DNA of 14,424 nucleotides from Fimihabitans intestinipullorum (GCA_018714965.1 DVML01000028.1:1-14424), one strand, 5' to 3'. Shown: positions 1 to 7,758, counted from the first letter of the stretch. Notes: generated by a model from the sequence alone, not told the origin. Translations and numbers: made by a program.

Positions 1-213
1 GATGTTAGTAACAATTATGGAAAGTTATTAGATAATATGGATGAGGTTGGAGTAACGAGTAAAGAAGGGTTACATGGATATGGATTAGGGATTATCGCCC
101 AGATTACGAAGCAAAACCCAAAGTTACAAAATCAGAAGAATATCAATGCGAACAGGTTTCACCAGATTGTAATTGTTTCTAATTCCATTGATAACAAAAA
201 GAAGAATGTTTAA
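1..213 (+). CDS. C-terminal fragment of a probable AgrC-like (GHKL) sensor histidine kinase
   Basis: The reading frame is open from the first base to a TAA at 211-213, so only about 70 C-terminal residues are present and the start lies outside the window. The segment LHGYGLGII resembles the glycine-rich G2 ATP-lid motif (HGxGL) of GHKL ATPase domains in AgrC-type kinases. It is followed by the short helix and final beta strand (FHQIVIVSN) expected at the end of such a domain. The context supports this: the gene converges on agrD and agrB, whose peptide signal such a kinase would sense at the membrane. The convergent order is unlike the collinear agrBDCA operon of staphylococci. I infer the function from a short tail plus the neighbours; another GHKL ATPase cannot be excluded. 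Confidence 0.6.
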   Translation, partial: DVSNNYGKLLDNMDEVGVTSKEGLHGYGLGIIAQITKQNPKLQNQKNINANRFHQIVIVSNSIDNKKKNV

Positions 214-228
214 TTCATTCTCCTTTTT
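196..228. terminator. Bidirectional terminator between the kinase tail and agrD
   Basis: AAAAAG-A-AGAATG (196-208) pairs with CATTCT-C-CTTTTT (216-228) around a 7-nt loop, with one A/C mismatch. An A-run on the left and a T-run on the right let it act on both strands. It overlaps the stop codons of both convergent genes (TAA at 211-213 on plus; TAA at 230-228 on minus). Confidence 0.65.
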
Positions 229-353
229 TATTTGATCATACATTTTGGCATTTCTGGTTCATCAAACCATACCATTACAACACACGCTTGACTTCCTAAT
301 CCTGCAATCATCGTTGCAACGCCTGCTAACCACACTGCCACTTTTTTAAACAC
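228..353 (-). CDS. agrD: AgrD-like cyclic autoinducer peptide precursor
   Basis: A 41-residue peptide begins at a GTG (353-351). It is preceded by a strong GGGGGAG ribosome binding site five bases upstream and lies 17 bp after agrB on the same strand. Layout matches AgrD: a positively charged amphipathic N-terminus (MFKKVAVWLAG), a hydrophobic stretch, then a core with Cys24 (QACVVMVWF) followed by the acidic-proline segment DEPEMPKC typical of the C-terminal recognition region cut by AgrB. In the family, AgrB removes the C-terminal part and links the core Cys to the new C-terminus as a thiolactone. Two points are odd. The distance from Cys24 to the proline motif is longer than the usual five-residue ring would need, and there is a second Cys38 in the part expected to be discarded. 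The gene is shorter than common annotation cut-offs. Confidence 0.82.
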   Translation of the reverse strand: MFKKVAVWLAGVATMIAGLGSQACVVMVWFDEPEMPKCMIK

Positions 354-370
354 TCATACTCCCCCTTACT

Positions 371-976
371 TCAACTTACATGTTTTAAATACTGACGATA
401 ATTCGCGTATGGTAAATGAAAAAAACTATATATTCCTGGTGATATCATTAAACATTCAATCAACAACACTGCAATCAAAGAATTTGCATAAAACCTTGGA
501 GTATAAAAAGAAGCAATTACATATAAACAAGCAGTCAAAGTAGAAATTATTTTATATACTTTTCTTCTTTTTTGAGATACTATCGGCCGGTTCTTTGTAT
601 CTGCCGGTGCATATTTATATATATATCCAATAGCAAAAGTTCCCAATATCAGTTGAATCCAAAAATTCATCTCAAATTGTAAACATATCCATGGTGGTAA
701 TACTAATAATAAAAAAGATGAAACATAGCATTCCCAGCTTTTGTTAGCATGCAATCCAAAAGCTGTAGAACGAATAATTCCAAAGAAGATTAAAAATATT
801 AAAAATTCTTTTATAATCCCCATCATAGTTGCTGCTAATGTTAAAACTATCATTTTAGTGATCAATATATATATGGACTCTAATCCGTATTTTACAACTG
901 CCATTTGGTCTTCTGTATATTCTGGACATTCTTTCCCTATTATCTTCAATATTAGTGTTACTACTCTTGCCCGCAT
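371..976 (-). CDS. agrB: AgrB-type membrane peptidase processing the AgrD signal precursor
   Basis: This 201-residue integral membrane protein has several hydrophobic segments (about 38-66, 84-103, 105-120, 140-180). The AgrB catalytic signature is present: FGLHANKSWEC, with His76 and Cys83 seven residues apart as in staphylococcal AgrB, and the conserved APADTKNRP segment near residue 122. In this family the protein is a cysteine endopeptidase in the cytoplasmic membrane that cleaves AgrD and helps form the thiolactone ring. The ATG at 976-974 is supported by GGAGG seven bases upstream. The gene precedes agrD by 17 bp, so the two form an agrBD operon. No response regulator gene (agrA) is in the window. 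The length is normal for the family and no damage is seen. Confidence 0.94.
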   Translation of the reverse strand: MRARVVTLILKIIGKECPEYTEDQMAVVKYGLESIYILITKMIVLTLAATMMGIIKEFLIFLIFFGIIRSTAFGLHANKSWECYVSSFLLLVLPPWICLQFEMNFWIQLILGTFAIGYIYKYAPADTKNRPIVSQKRRKVYKIISTLTACLYVIASFYTPRFYANSLIAVLLIECLMISPGIYSFFHLPYANYRQYLKHVS

Positions 977-1045
977 TCTCTTACCTCCGAATTATCGCGG
1001 CAATTGTATCCCATTTACTGCTATAAGTATCGATTTATGCACGAA

Positions 1046-1088
1046 AGTATATTTTTTTTGTTCGAAATTATGATTTTTTCTTAACTGA
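1046..1088 (-). promoter_or_regulatory. Candidate agrBD promoter with a LytTR (AgrA-type) half-site
   Basis: On the minus strand TCAGTTAAG (1088-1080) fits the 9-bp half-site bound by LytTR-domain regulators such as AgrA; it contains the staphylococcal core CAGTTAAG. About 29 bases further toward agrB lies a TATACT -10 hexamer (1051-1046) without a convincing -35, as expected for an activator-dependent promoter. Only one clear half-site is seen, whereas AgrA normally binds a pair. Confidence 0.4.
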
Positions 1089-1163
1089 ATAACATATTTA
1101 TATCTGAGTAGTTTGCAGATCTGTGTTTAAAACAAACATCCGTTTTTTTCCATATTTTTTCTA

Positions 1164-1169
1164 TATAAT
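1164..1169 (+). promoter_or_regulatory. -10 element of the cold shock gene promoter
   Basis: A perfect TATAAT lies about 50 bases before the cold shock start codon, inside a very T-rich tract. The -35 region is poor (T-run rather than TTGACA). It predicts a leader of roughly 43-45 bases. Confidence 0.5.
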
Positions 1170-1172
1170 GTT

Positions 1173-1203
1173 CTATATTAAAGCAACAGCGTTGTTTATA
1201 TAG
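1173..1203 (+). promoter_or_regulatory. Leader hairpin upstream of the cold shock ribosome binding site
   Basis: CTATAT, AAA and CAAC (1173-1178, 1180-1182, 1184-1187) pair with GTTG, TTT and ATATAG (1191-1203) around an AGC loop. That makes 13 pairs with two single-base bulges. The stem ends a few bases before AAGGAGGG. If transcription starts near 1176, the outermost pairs are lost. It could be a temperature-sensitive leader element or an operator; this is inference. Confidence 0.35.
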
Positions 1204-1219
1204 TCAAGGAGGGTAGTAT

Positions 1220-1432
1220 ATGGTTGGACGTGTCAAATGGTTCAATAATAAAAAAGGATTTGGTTTTATTGAATATAAAGAAAATCTTGATATTTTTGTC
1301 CATTACAGTTCTATTATGATCGAAGGATACAAAACTTTATCAGAAGGTCAGATGGTTGAATTTGATTTAGTGGAAACAGAAAAAGGCTTACAAGCGAAAA
1401 ACGTAAAAGAAGTAAAACCTACTACAGTGTAG
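1220..1432 (+). CDS. Cold shock protein, CspA family
   Basis: The 70-residue single-domain protein has a complete cold shock fold. It starts GRVKWFNNKKGFGFI, with the RNP-1 motif KGFGFI at about 12-17 and the RNP-2-like IFVHYS near 25-30. Members of this family bind single-stranded RNA and DNA in the cytoplasm and act as RNA chaperones during cold adaptation and rapid growth. A strong AAGGAGGG site sits six bases upstream of the ATG. The gene is monocistronic: its own promoter lies upstream and its stop codon lies inside a terminator hairpin. The C-terminus (KEVKPTTV) is partly encoded by the terminator stem. Which paralogue it is cannot be told. Confidence 0.95.
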   Translation: MVGRVKWFNNKKGFGFIEYKENLDIFVHYSSIMIEGYKTLSEGQMVEFDLVETEKGLQAKNVKEVKPTTV

Positions 1433-1441
1433 TAGGTTTTT
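1414..1441. terminator. Bidirectional terminator between cold shock gene and HNH-like gene
   Basis: AAAACCTACTA (1414-1424) is perfectly complementary to TAGTAGGTTTT (1430-1440), an 11-bp stem with a 5-nt loop and a T-run. The cold shock TAG stop (1430-1432) lies in the stem, and the converging minus-strand gene ends at 1441, so both genes use it. Confidence 0.9.
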
Positions 1442-2796
1442 CAATAAAATATTTCTTCAATATTCATTTCCATCGAATGTCCAATACTTTTTAAAGGAGT
1501 TGCGCTATAAAAATTGAAATAATACCGTCCATTTAAATTAGATACAGATCCGTGATATTCATTATTTTCTATTTTTAATTTTGCATGAATCTCTCTTCCA
1601 TTATAATAATCTAAAATACGTTTTGGAAGTTCTATATAGTATTCCCCTTTAAAATCATTATATTGAATTGTTCCTTCAAACGGTGGATGGTGCAAGTTCA
1701 TCTTTTGCATTAATTCATACATTGTTTCATATTGTAATACTGCCCAAGTAGACGGACTCAATTCTAATATACCCATGCTAGTTAATCGGCGTTTTTTACG
1801 AGAAAAAAGCTTTTTATAATCATAATCAAAATGAAGCGGATCGCCATATAGTTGAAATACACGTTGGAAGTCAGTGTTAATCTCTCGTTGATACATTAAT
1901 TCATATTCCTTTGCTGCTTCTTTAATGCGATAATGATCAAAGAATCTTATTTTATGTCCTTGCAACCATTGCCACATAGAATATGGATTATACACTTGCG
2001 GTGCACTTCTTTTACAAGTTCCACATAATAATATTAAGTTATTTGGTTTATATTCTCCTTTTAATTCTTTAGGAATAATGTAAGTTGGATATAACTTTTT
2101 GTTCATTCCACAACACCAGCAACGTTCGGTTGCGTCCTCATAGGTAACACTTGTATGTTCTAAATTTCCATGAATGTGCCAGTATTCTGCAATAGACTGA
2201 AACAATTCCTTTTGTTGTTCACTTATTTCAGATTGCTTTATATATCGTACAAAATAATATTGGTTTGTAATATAAAGTGTATTTAATGCACACATTTCTA
2301 TAAAATTCTCAAGTTTTACAATATGCACTTCATTTACTAACACTTGTGAAAATAAATATCCTGGTAATACGGAGTCCATATTATTTTGATATTCTGCTAT
2401 TTTAAACTTATTTTGTTGTTGTTTTATGATGGCATCCAGTTTTTGAATCAATATAGTTTCTTCTGCCGTTTGAAATTTCTTTTTTCGCTTTACTTCATGT
2501 AAGAAAGCTCTAATCCAAAGAAAAGACAAATGTTCAAAATTGTTTTGCGCTTCTCGTATACATTTGATCGTTTGTTGTACTCCATTTGTTGTCGTTTTAT
2601 TAAGTTTCAGTCTCTCTTTATTTTTTTGATTTTGTACTGCATCATACACTTCTTTTGATATCCAATCAACTTCGATTCCATTCGTGTCAATATTAACTTC
2701 TACATTTACTATATTGATTTCTAGATCGATCTGCAATTTGGAAACATATTCCATCCAAATGTCATATACTGTTTTCCACGTAATTTCCTTTTTCAT
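1441..2796 (-). CDS. Large protein with a degenerate HNH-type zinc centre
   Basis: The start is set at the ATG at 2796-2794 because GGAGG lies five bases upstream. An in-frame TTG four codons earlier overlaps that ribosome site and is rejected. The protein is 451 residues. Near residues 226-229 it has CWCC and near 258-261 CGTC, with an IIP-x-E-L-K-G and NNLILLC segment between. This is the layout of an HNH nuclease domain of the C-x-C-C...HIIP...NL-x-LC-x-x-CH type. The residue normally histidine before IIP is Tyr239 (PTYIIP), and the final CH is CK. Metal-structural cysteines are therefore kept while the catalytic histidines are not, suggesting an inactive fold used for binding. The N-terminal 200 residues are helical and unrecognised, as is the C-terminal 170-residue beta-rich region. 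The gene lies downstream of the ATPase gene but is separated from it by a terminator-like hairpin. Confidence 0.75.
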   Translation of the reverse strand: MKKEITWKTVYDIWMEYVSKLQIDLEINIVNVEVNIDTNGIEVDWISKEVYDAVQNQKNKERLKLNKTTTNGVQQTIKCIREAQNNFEHLSFLWIRAFLHEVKRKKKFQTAEETILIQKLDAIIKQQQNKFKIAEYQNNMDSVLPGYLFSQVLVNEVHIVKLENFIEMCALNTLYITNQYYFVRYIKQSEISEQQKELFQSIAEYWHIHGNLEHTSVTYEDATERCWCCGMNKKLYPTYIIPKELKGEYKPNNLILLCGTCKRSAPQVYNPYSMWQWLQGHKIRFFDHYRIKEAAKEYELMYQREINTDFQRVFQLYGDPLHFDYDYKKLFSRKKRRLTSMGILELSPSTWAVLQYETMYELMQKMNLHHPPFEGTIQYNDFKGEYYIELPKRILDYYNGREIHAKLKIENNEYHGSVSNLNGRYYFNFYSATPLKSIGHSMEMNIEEIFY

Positions 2797-2817
2797 ATAA
2801 ACCTCCAACCGTGATAC

Positions 2818-2854
2818 AAAAAAGGGCGTACATTAAAGTCCGTACGAGCCCTTT
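2818..2854 (-). terminator. Terminator or attenuator after the ATPase gene
   Basis: Read on the minus strand, AAAGGGC pairs with GCCCTTT (2854-2848 with 2827-2821), followed by TTTTTT. An inner pair of GTAC tetramers extends it. It closes the ATPase transcript. Because it lies in the leader of the HNH-like gene, it could also act as an attenuator for that gene. Confidence 0.75.
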
Positions 2855-2864
2855 ATTTACATAT

Positions 2865-2870
2865 AGTATA
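2865..2870 (-). promoter_or_regulatory. Possible -10 element for the HNH-like gene
   Basis: TATACT on the minus strand lies just before the hairpin at 2818-2854. The matching -35 position is weak. If used, the hairpin would be in the 5' leader. Confidence 0.25.
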
Positions 2871-2908
2871 GCATATTTTACTATAAATAGAAAGAAAATT
2901 ACGTAAAA

Positions 2909-5554
2909 TTATACTCCTCCAATCATTCCCCTTTTTCGCAAATAAAGTTTTCGACACCAATCAACTGGTACCACAGTCGATGCAAATATCAACATTGTAA
3001 TAAATTCCTTTAAAGTTAAACCACTCGTACGGAATAGATTACCACCAAAATAAATCATAATAATTTGCACAACGATAATAAATAAAATTGTTGCGATAAA
3101 CACTTTATTCTTTAACAAATGGGCAAATAAATTTAATCTATGAGTCCTTGCATTAAAACAGTTAAAGATGCCCATAAATATAAACAATCCAAAGAACGCC
3201 GTCATCAAATACTTATAATTTTCTCCTGTTCGGAAAAAGTGTTGGATCCATGGAGTTTTCAAAAATAGAATACATAAAATAGATGAATATATTCCCGTAA
3301 ATAGTATCTCATCTTTCATATAGCGGTTCATAATAGGTTCATCCTTCTTCTTCGGCATCTCTTTCATATATTCAACAAGTGGTGGCTCAAATGCAAATGC
3401 GAGGCCTGCCAGCGTATCCATAACCATATTAATCCATAGCATTTGAATTACTGTAACAGGAGTATCTACTCCAATAAAAGGACCTATAATAGAAAGAGTA
3501 ATTGCACAGACATTTACCGTTAATTGAAATATGATAAATTTTCGAATACTTTTAAAAATCGTTCTACCAAATAGAATTGCTTTCGCAATCGATAAAAAGT
3601 TATCATCTAAAATAACGATATCACTCGCTTCTTTAGAAACTTCTGTCCCACTTCCCATTGCAAATCCTACATCCGCACGTTTCAAAGCTGGTGCATCATT
3701 TACTCCATCTCCCGTCATTCCTACAACTAATTCACATTCTTGTGAAATACGAATCAATCTACTTTTATCGCTAGGTAATGATCTAGCGACAACTCTTAAA
3801 TGAGGTAGAATCTTCTTCAATTCCTCATCACTTTTTTGTTTTAATTCATCACTTGTTAATACAAGATCATCTGGACTCTGATAAATCCCTGCTTCTTTTG
3901 CTATCGCCATAGCAGTATCTTTATTATCTCCTGTTATCATAACCGTTTGGATATGTGCTTCATGTACAAGTTGAACTCCAGTAATGGCCTCACTGCGAAT
4001 CTCATCTTTAATAAACGCGAATCCTACAAGCGTTAAATCACGAAAAGAAGTAACATTTACTACTTTATCACTCGTTGCAAATGCAATGACTCGAATCCCA
4101 TTTTGTGTCATCGATGAGATCTTTCGGTTCATCTCCAACTTTGATAAAATTGTACGAATATTACCATTTTCATCGTAGTATTTCGTACAATATGGGAGAA
4201 TCTTTTCAGGAGCTCCTTTAATTAAATTTAATCGCTTTCCATCGTCTAAAATCGTCGTAATCGCATATTTGTTTTTACTATCAAATGGGATATGTGAAAT
4301 CTCTTTCTTTTGATAACCTAAATCAGATTGAATAAACTCTAACAAAGCACGATCTGTAATATTCCCACCGACCGCATGATGGGATGTATCGTATCTACTA
4401 GCATTATTATATAAAAGGGAATCTTTCACAATAGGATATAATTTCCCTACCTTGGAGAGTTCATATTCACTATGATATGATTTTAAATTTCCACTCATAA
4501 AAGAAACAACTTCTAGTTTTCCTTTTGTCAATGTTCCTGTTTTATCCGTAAATAAAATATTAATACTACCAGCGGTTTCGATTCCTACTAATCTTCTAAC
4601 CAATACATTATTTTTTAACATTCGTTTCATATTAGATGATAACACCAATGTAATCATCATAGGAAGCCCTTCTGGTACAGCAACTACAATAATAGTTACA
4701 CTTAGTGTTAAAGCATATAATATGTGTCCTGCCATAACTGGAAAATCTGTTACGAATGCAATAATCTTTGAAAGTTGAAATTGTTGATCAATCACAACAA
4801 CAGAAAATAAATATGACACACTGACTAGTACAGCGCCAATATATCCTATTCTACTAATTACAGTAGCGAGTCCACGTAACCTGATCTTCAATGGGCTTTC
4901 TGGTTGTTTTTCTTGAATTTCCTGCGCTAATTGACCATAATATGTCTTATCCCCTACTTCGGTAACACAAACTTCTGCATCTCCGGAATACACTACTGTA
5001 CCGCGATATACTTGATTTGCTTTCTCTGGAACATTCCAATCATTGCATACTCTTTTTTCCACTCCGGCTGCTTCTCCATTAAACGAGGATTCATCCACTG
5101 TTAAGTTTCCACGTACTAAAATTCCATCGGCAGGGACTTTATCTCCAGCCTCTAACAAAATGATATCCCCTACTACAACTTCTTCTACTTCAATTTCAGC
5201 TACTTGTCCATTTCGTTTTACCTTGCATTTTAACTTCGCTGATTCAGCTTGTAATCTGGCAAATGCTTTCTCACTTCCATATTCTGATATACTAGAAATA
5301 AAAGATGCTAAAAAGATCGCAATCACAATTCCCACGGTTTCAAACCAATCGAAACTTTGAATTAAGAAAACAGTTTTGATCCCGAGTGCAATTAATAAAA
5401 TCTTGATAATAGGATCTCCTAAAGACTCTAACAATAACTTTAAAAATCCATCTTGTTTTTTAGAAGTAATATGATTGCTTCCATGTTTTTTTCTACTATC
5501 GCTAACTTGCTTATCATCTAATCCTGTCGCTATGTTTGTTTCAATCTTTCTCAT
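2909..5554 (-). CDS. P2-type calcium-transporting ATPase
   Basis: This 881-residue membrane pump starts at the ATG at 5554, supported by AGGAGGG seven bases upstream. An upstream GTG at 5617 has no ribosome site. Visible landmarks (numbered from this ATG) are the N-terminal cation-ATPase domain, an actuator loop with NGE near 159-161 (usually TGE), and the ion-site PEGLP at 294-298 in the fourth membrane helix. The phosphorylated aspartate is in DKTGTLT (Asp337), the nucleotide-binding KGAPE at 446-450 and the hinge TGDGVND at 614-620. A sixth helix N-x-x-x-D follows at about 709-713, then the EPP segment. This is the pattern of P2A/P2B Ca2+ pumps that export calcium from the cytoplasm using ATP. 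The EGLPM wording and the helix-6 residues favour Ca2+ over heavy metals, but the ion is inferred. The gene is intact. No convincing promoter was found in the 130 bases upstream. Confidence 0.93.
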   Translation of the reverse strand: MRKIETNIATGLDDKQVSDSRKKHGSNHITSKKQDGFLKLLLESLGDPIIKILLIALGIKTVFLIQSFDWFETVGIVIAIFLASFISSISEYGSEKAFARLQAESAKLKCKVKRNGQVAEIEVEEVVVGDIILLEAGDKVPADGILVRGNLTVDESSFNGEAAGVEKRVCNDWNVPEKANQVYRGTVVYSGDAEVCVTEVGDKTYYGQLAQEIQEKQPESPLKIRLRGLATVISRIGYIGAVLVSVSYLFSVVVIDQQFQLSKIIAFVTDFPVMAGHILYALTLSVTIIVVAVPEGLPMMITLVLSSNMKRMLKNNVLVRRLVGIETAGSINILFTDKTGTLTKGKLEVVSFMSGNLKSYHSEYELSKVGKLYPIVKDSLLYNNASRYDTSHHAVGGNITDRALLEFIQSDLGYQKKEISHIPFDSKNKYAITTILDDGKRLNLIKGAPEKILPYCTKYYDENGNIRTILSKLEMNRKISSMTQNGIRVIAFATSDKVVNVTSFRDLTLVGFAFIKDEIRSEAITGVQLVHEAHIQTVMITGDNKDTAMAIAKEAGIYQSPDDLVLTSDELKQKSDEELKKILPHLRVVARSLPSDKSRLIRISQECELVVGMTGDGVNDAPALKRADVGFAMGSGTEVSKEASDIVILDDNFLSIAKAILFGRTIFKSIRKFIIFQLTVNVCAITLSIIGPFIGVDTPVTVIQMLWINMVMDTLAGLAFAFEPPLVEYMKEMPKKKDEPIMNRYMKDEILFTGIYSSILCILFLKTPWIQHFFRTGENYKYLMTAFFGLFIFMGIFNCFNARTHRLNLFAHLLKNKVFIATILFIIVVQIIMIYFGGNLFRTSGLTLKEFITMLIFASTVVPVDWCRKLYLRKRGMIGGV

Positions 5555-5688
5555 CACATTTCCCTCCTGATTTACTCTATGAGGGTCAAAAAAGATATAA
5601 TCGAATTTTTTATCCACTTATTTTGACATATGATTTACTATTTTCGGAAAATATTACCTTTTTATATAAAATAAAAAGAATAAATTTA

Positions 5689-6024
5689 TTACTCTTTTAT
5701 TAATCCATTTCTCTTTAATACCTGATACACACACGAATAACTACGTCTTCCATAAAATTTGCAGAACTTTCGTATGCTGACATGCGACTTTTTATATAAC
5801 GATATAATCTTTTGTTCTTCTTCCTCAGAAATCGCATTTTTTGGTTTTCTATGCTTATTTCCATGTGTAGATGAAGCAATTCCATCTAGCATTTCTTTTT
5901 TTAGCTTTAAAATATATTTCGGATGATATCCTGTAATCTCCGCAATCTCTTTATACTGTAGAAAACTGTGATGATCTAGCTTATCTTGAATTAACTTCAT
6001 TGCTAATTTCTTATCGTATTTCAT
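5689..6024 (-). CDS. Small double helix-turn-helix DNA-binding protein
   Basis: The ATG at 6024 is chosen because AGGTG lies five bases upstream and a consensus promoter starts the transcript about ten bases earlier; longer in-frame starts would lie within or before that promoter. The product is 111 residues, very basic, with two predicted helix-turn-helix units: about residues 21-45 (EIAEITGYHPKYILKLKKE) and about 78-108 (SIRKFCKFYGRRSYSCVYQVLKRNGL). A basic linker (HGNKHRKPKNAIS) joins them. This arrangement resembles the DNA-binding N-terminal part of some transposases (IS481/IS1202-like), but no catalytic DDE domain follows. It may be a stand-alone regulator or a leftover of a transposase. 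I see no terminal inverted repeats around it. It follows the arylsulfotransferase gene by 63 bp on the same strand. Confidence 0.65.
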   Translation of the reverse strand: MKYDKKLAMKLIQDKLDHHSFLQYKEIAEITGYHPKYILKLKKEMLDGIASSTHGNKHRKPKNAISEEEEQKIISLYKKSHVSIRKFCKFYGRRSYSCVYQVLKRNGLIKE

Positions 6025-6040
6025 AGCATCACCTAGCTTA

Positions 6041-6069
6041 ATTATATCATAAAAGTCACATTTTTGCAA
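6041..6069 (-). promoter_or_regulatory. Consensus sigma-A type promoter for the helix-turn-helix gene
   Basis: On the minus strand TTGCAA (6069-6064) and a perfect TATAAT (6046-6041) are spaced by exactly 17 bases. Transcription would start near 6034, giving a leader of about ten bases that holds AGGTG and then the ATG at 6024. Confidence 0.75.
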
Positions 6070-6087
6070 AATCATGTAAATTTATGT

Positions 6088-7758
6088 CTAGTCTTCGTCT
6101 GATTCAGCAAACCAGAAATCTTCAAATCCGTACTTGAATGTACGATATGCATTTTTACTTTCATCAAATTTATAGGATTTTATTAGTGTTCCATCTTCAT
6201 CGTATTCTGATATTGTCTGTGCCATTCCTGCCATTGTAATCACGTGACCATTGTAATTTTGAACACTACTTACAATACTTGAATATGGTAAGTCAATAGA
6301 ATCTACAAGTTCGTATGTCTTAGCATTTTCATCAATCAAATAACTCTGATAATAAGAATGTTCTCCACCCATATATCCAGCACTATCTGGATAGCTTGAC
6401 CAATCAAAATCTGGTCTTGTATAAGTGAAGTTTGTATTATTGTTAAATAAAATCAAATAATACTGTCCATCTTCTAAATTTTCATCAGTTACAATTGTTG
6501 CAGTGTGCTGACCAGCATTAGGAATACCTTCTCCGATTTTTTCAAGTACTAAATCAGCATATGATGTATCTTTCCATACAGATTGATCTCCTACCATGTA
6601 GTCAATTGCAGGTTTTGTATCAATATCTTTAATTTTAATTACTGTACTAAGCTCTCTTGAACTTACGATAATATCTCCATCTTCATCCATATCGATGCTA
6701 TTTAAATGCACCCAGTCTAATCGATCTTCTGTATAAGAATTATCCGTTGGCATCACTGCTTTTTCCTTCATTTCAGGAAGCAGATCTGCCATGTTGATCA
6801 ATTCCTCAACTTCCCCTGTTTCTACATCAATCGTGATAATATAATCTTCCATTGTCTTCTCTCCACTCTTATTTACGAGAGCAAGGAATCGATTATTTTC
6901 TTCATCGTATTCATAATCGTGATGGAATTGATATCCTTCTACTTCATATCTGCGATCGATCTTACCAAGATGATTTACAAATACAATAGAATCTTTACTA
7001 TCGTTATATACTAAATAATCATCAATAATCATAAATCGATCTGTTCGATATCCATCGTTTGGAATTTCTCCACGTAAGATTCCATTATTGTCGTATAAAT
7101 AAGTATTTTCTTTGTAATTTTCTTCATTTCCTAATACAGCAAATAATCCATTTTCAAGAGATTCTATACTATCTCCGTCGATCACTTCTAATTTATTTTG
7201 AACATTCTTTCTTTCTGGTAACGTAATCGTAAAAGTAAACTCATTTATTACTTTATCTTCACTGTCTTTTTCTTGAAGTGTTACAGTGTTTTCATATCCT
7301 GCAACTAATCCGATTAATTGATATCCACCATCTTGCGCCTCATATAATGTTTGCGTAAAATCAGGAATATCTTCGTCATCTACTGATACCGAATAAGATA
7401 ACGTTGTTCCCTCTTCATGGTCTAAATATACATTGACTGAATTAAAATTGGTACCATAAGGGTTATATATAATGAATGGTCTTTCCATAGTATAAGCTGT
7501 TGTATACGTCTGTTCAGCTATCATTCTTTCTACGATATCTTGATATGTTAAATTTTCTTCTGATATTTTATCATCTTTCGTTACTGTATAAATAGAAGCC
7601 CCTAACTCTTGATCTTCTTGTAGTGCGATATGATTCTGCATCCACCATTCTTCATCTGAATGATCTACAAAAAAGAAATACCAAATAAGTAAGCCTAATA
7701 TCAATAGTCCTACACATAATAATACAATCGTTTTATAATGTTCTTTTATTTTATCCAT
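6088..7758 (-). CDS. Membrane-anchored arylsulfotransferase (ASST) family protein
   Basis: The start is the ATG at 7758, four bases after GGGAGG; longer in-frame starts lack a ribosome site. The 556-residue product has a short basic N-terminus, one membrane segment (about residues 9-30, ending WYFFF), then a large acidic exported domain. An N-terminal beta domain (about 55-185) precedes a repeated-strand propeller. Key residues match those known for E. coli ASST: His279/280 in FHHDY, His351 and Asn353 in WVHLNSI, Arg368 in SSREL, and His418 in GQHTA, the equivalent of the sulfated catalytic histidine. Enzymes of this family move sulfate from one phenolic compound to another without PAPS. The gut setting makes aryl sulfates plausible substrates, but the substrate is unknown. 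The gene diverges from an SGNH hydrolase gene across a 152-bp region. Confidence 0.87.
   Translation of the reverse strand: MDKIKEHYKTIVLLCVGLLILGLLIWYFFFVDHSDEEWWMQNHIALQEDQELGASIYTVTKDDKISEENLTYQDIVERMIAEQTYTTAYTMERPFIIYNPYGTNFNSVNVYLDHEEGTTLSYSVSVDDEDIPDFTQTLYEAQDGGYQLIGLVAGYENTVTLQEKDSEDKVINEFTFTITLPERKNVQNKLEVIDGDSIESLENGLFAVLGNEENYKENTYLYDNNGILRGEIPNDGYRTDRFMIIDDYLVYNDSKDSIVFVNHLGKIDRRYEVEGYQFHHDYEYDEENNRFLALVNKSGEKTMEDYIITIDVETGEVEELINMADLLPEMKEKAVMPTDNSYTEDRLDWVHLNSIDMDEDGDIIVSSRELSTVIKIKDIDTKPAIDYMVGDQSVWKDTSYADLVLEKIGEGIPNAGQHTATIVTDENLEDGQYYLILFNNNTNFTYTRPDFDWSSYPDSAGYMGGEHSYYQSYLIDENAKTYELVDSIDLPYSSIVSSVQNYNGHVITMAGMAQTISEYDEDGTLIKSYKFDESKNAYRTFKYGFEDFWFAESDED

Noticed and set aside
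741..1073. Open frame on the plus strand across agrB and its promoter
   Set aside because: It lies opposite the conserved agrB sequence, with no ribosome site or family resemblance.
3531..5360. Open frames on the plus strand inside the calcium ATPase gene
   Set aside because: They have no ribosome sites and no recognisable product, and lie opposite a complete conserved gene.
5555..5617. N-terminal extension of the ATPase from a GTG at 5617
   Set aside because: There is no ribosome site before the GTG, while the ATG at 5554 has AGGAGGG at correct spacing.
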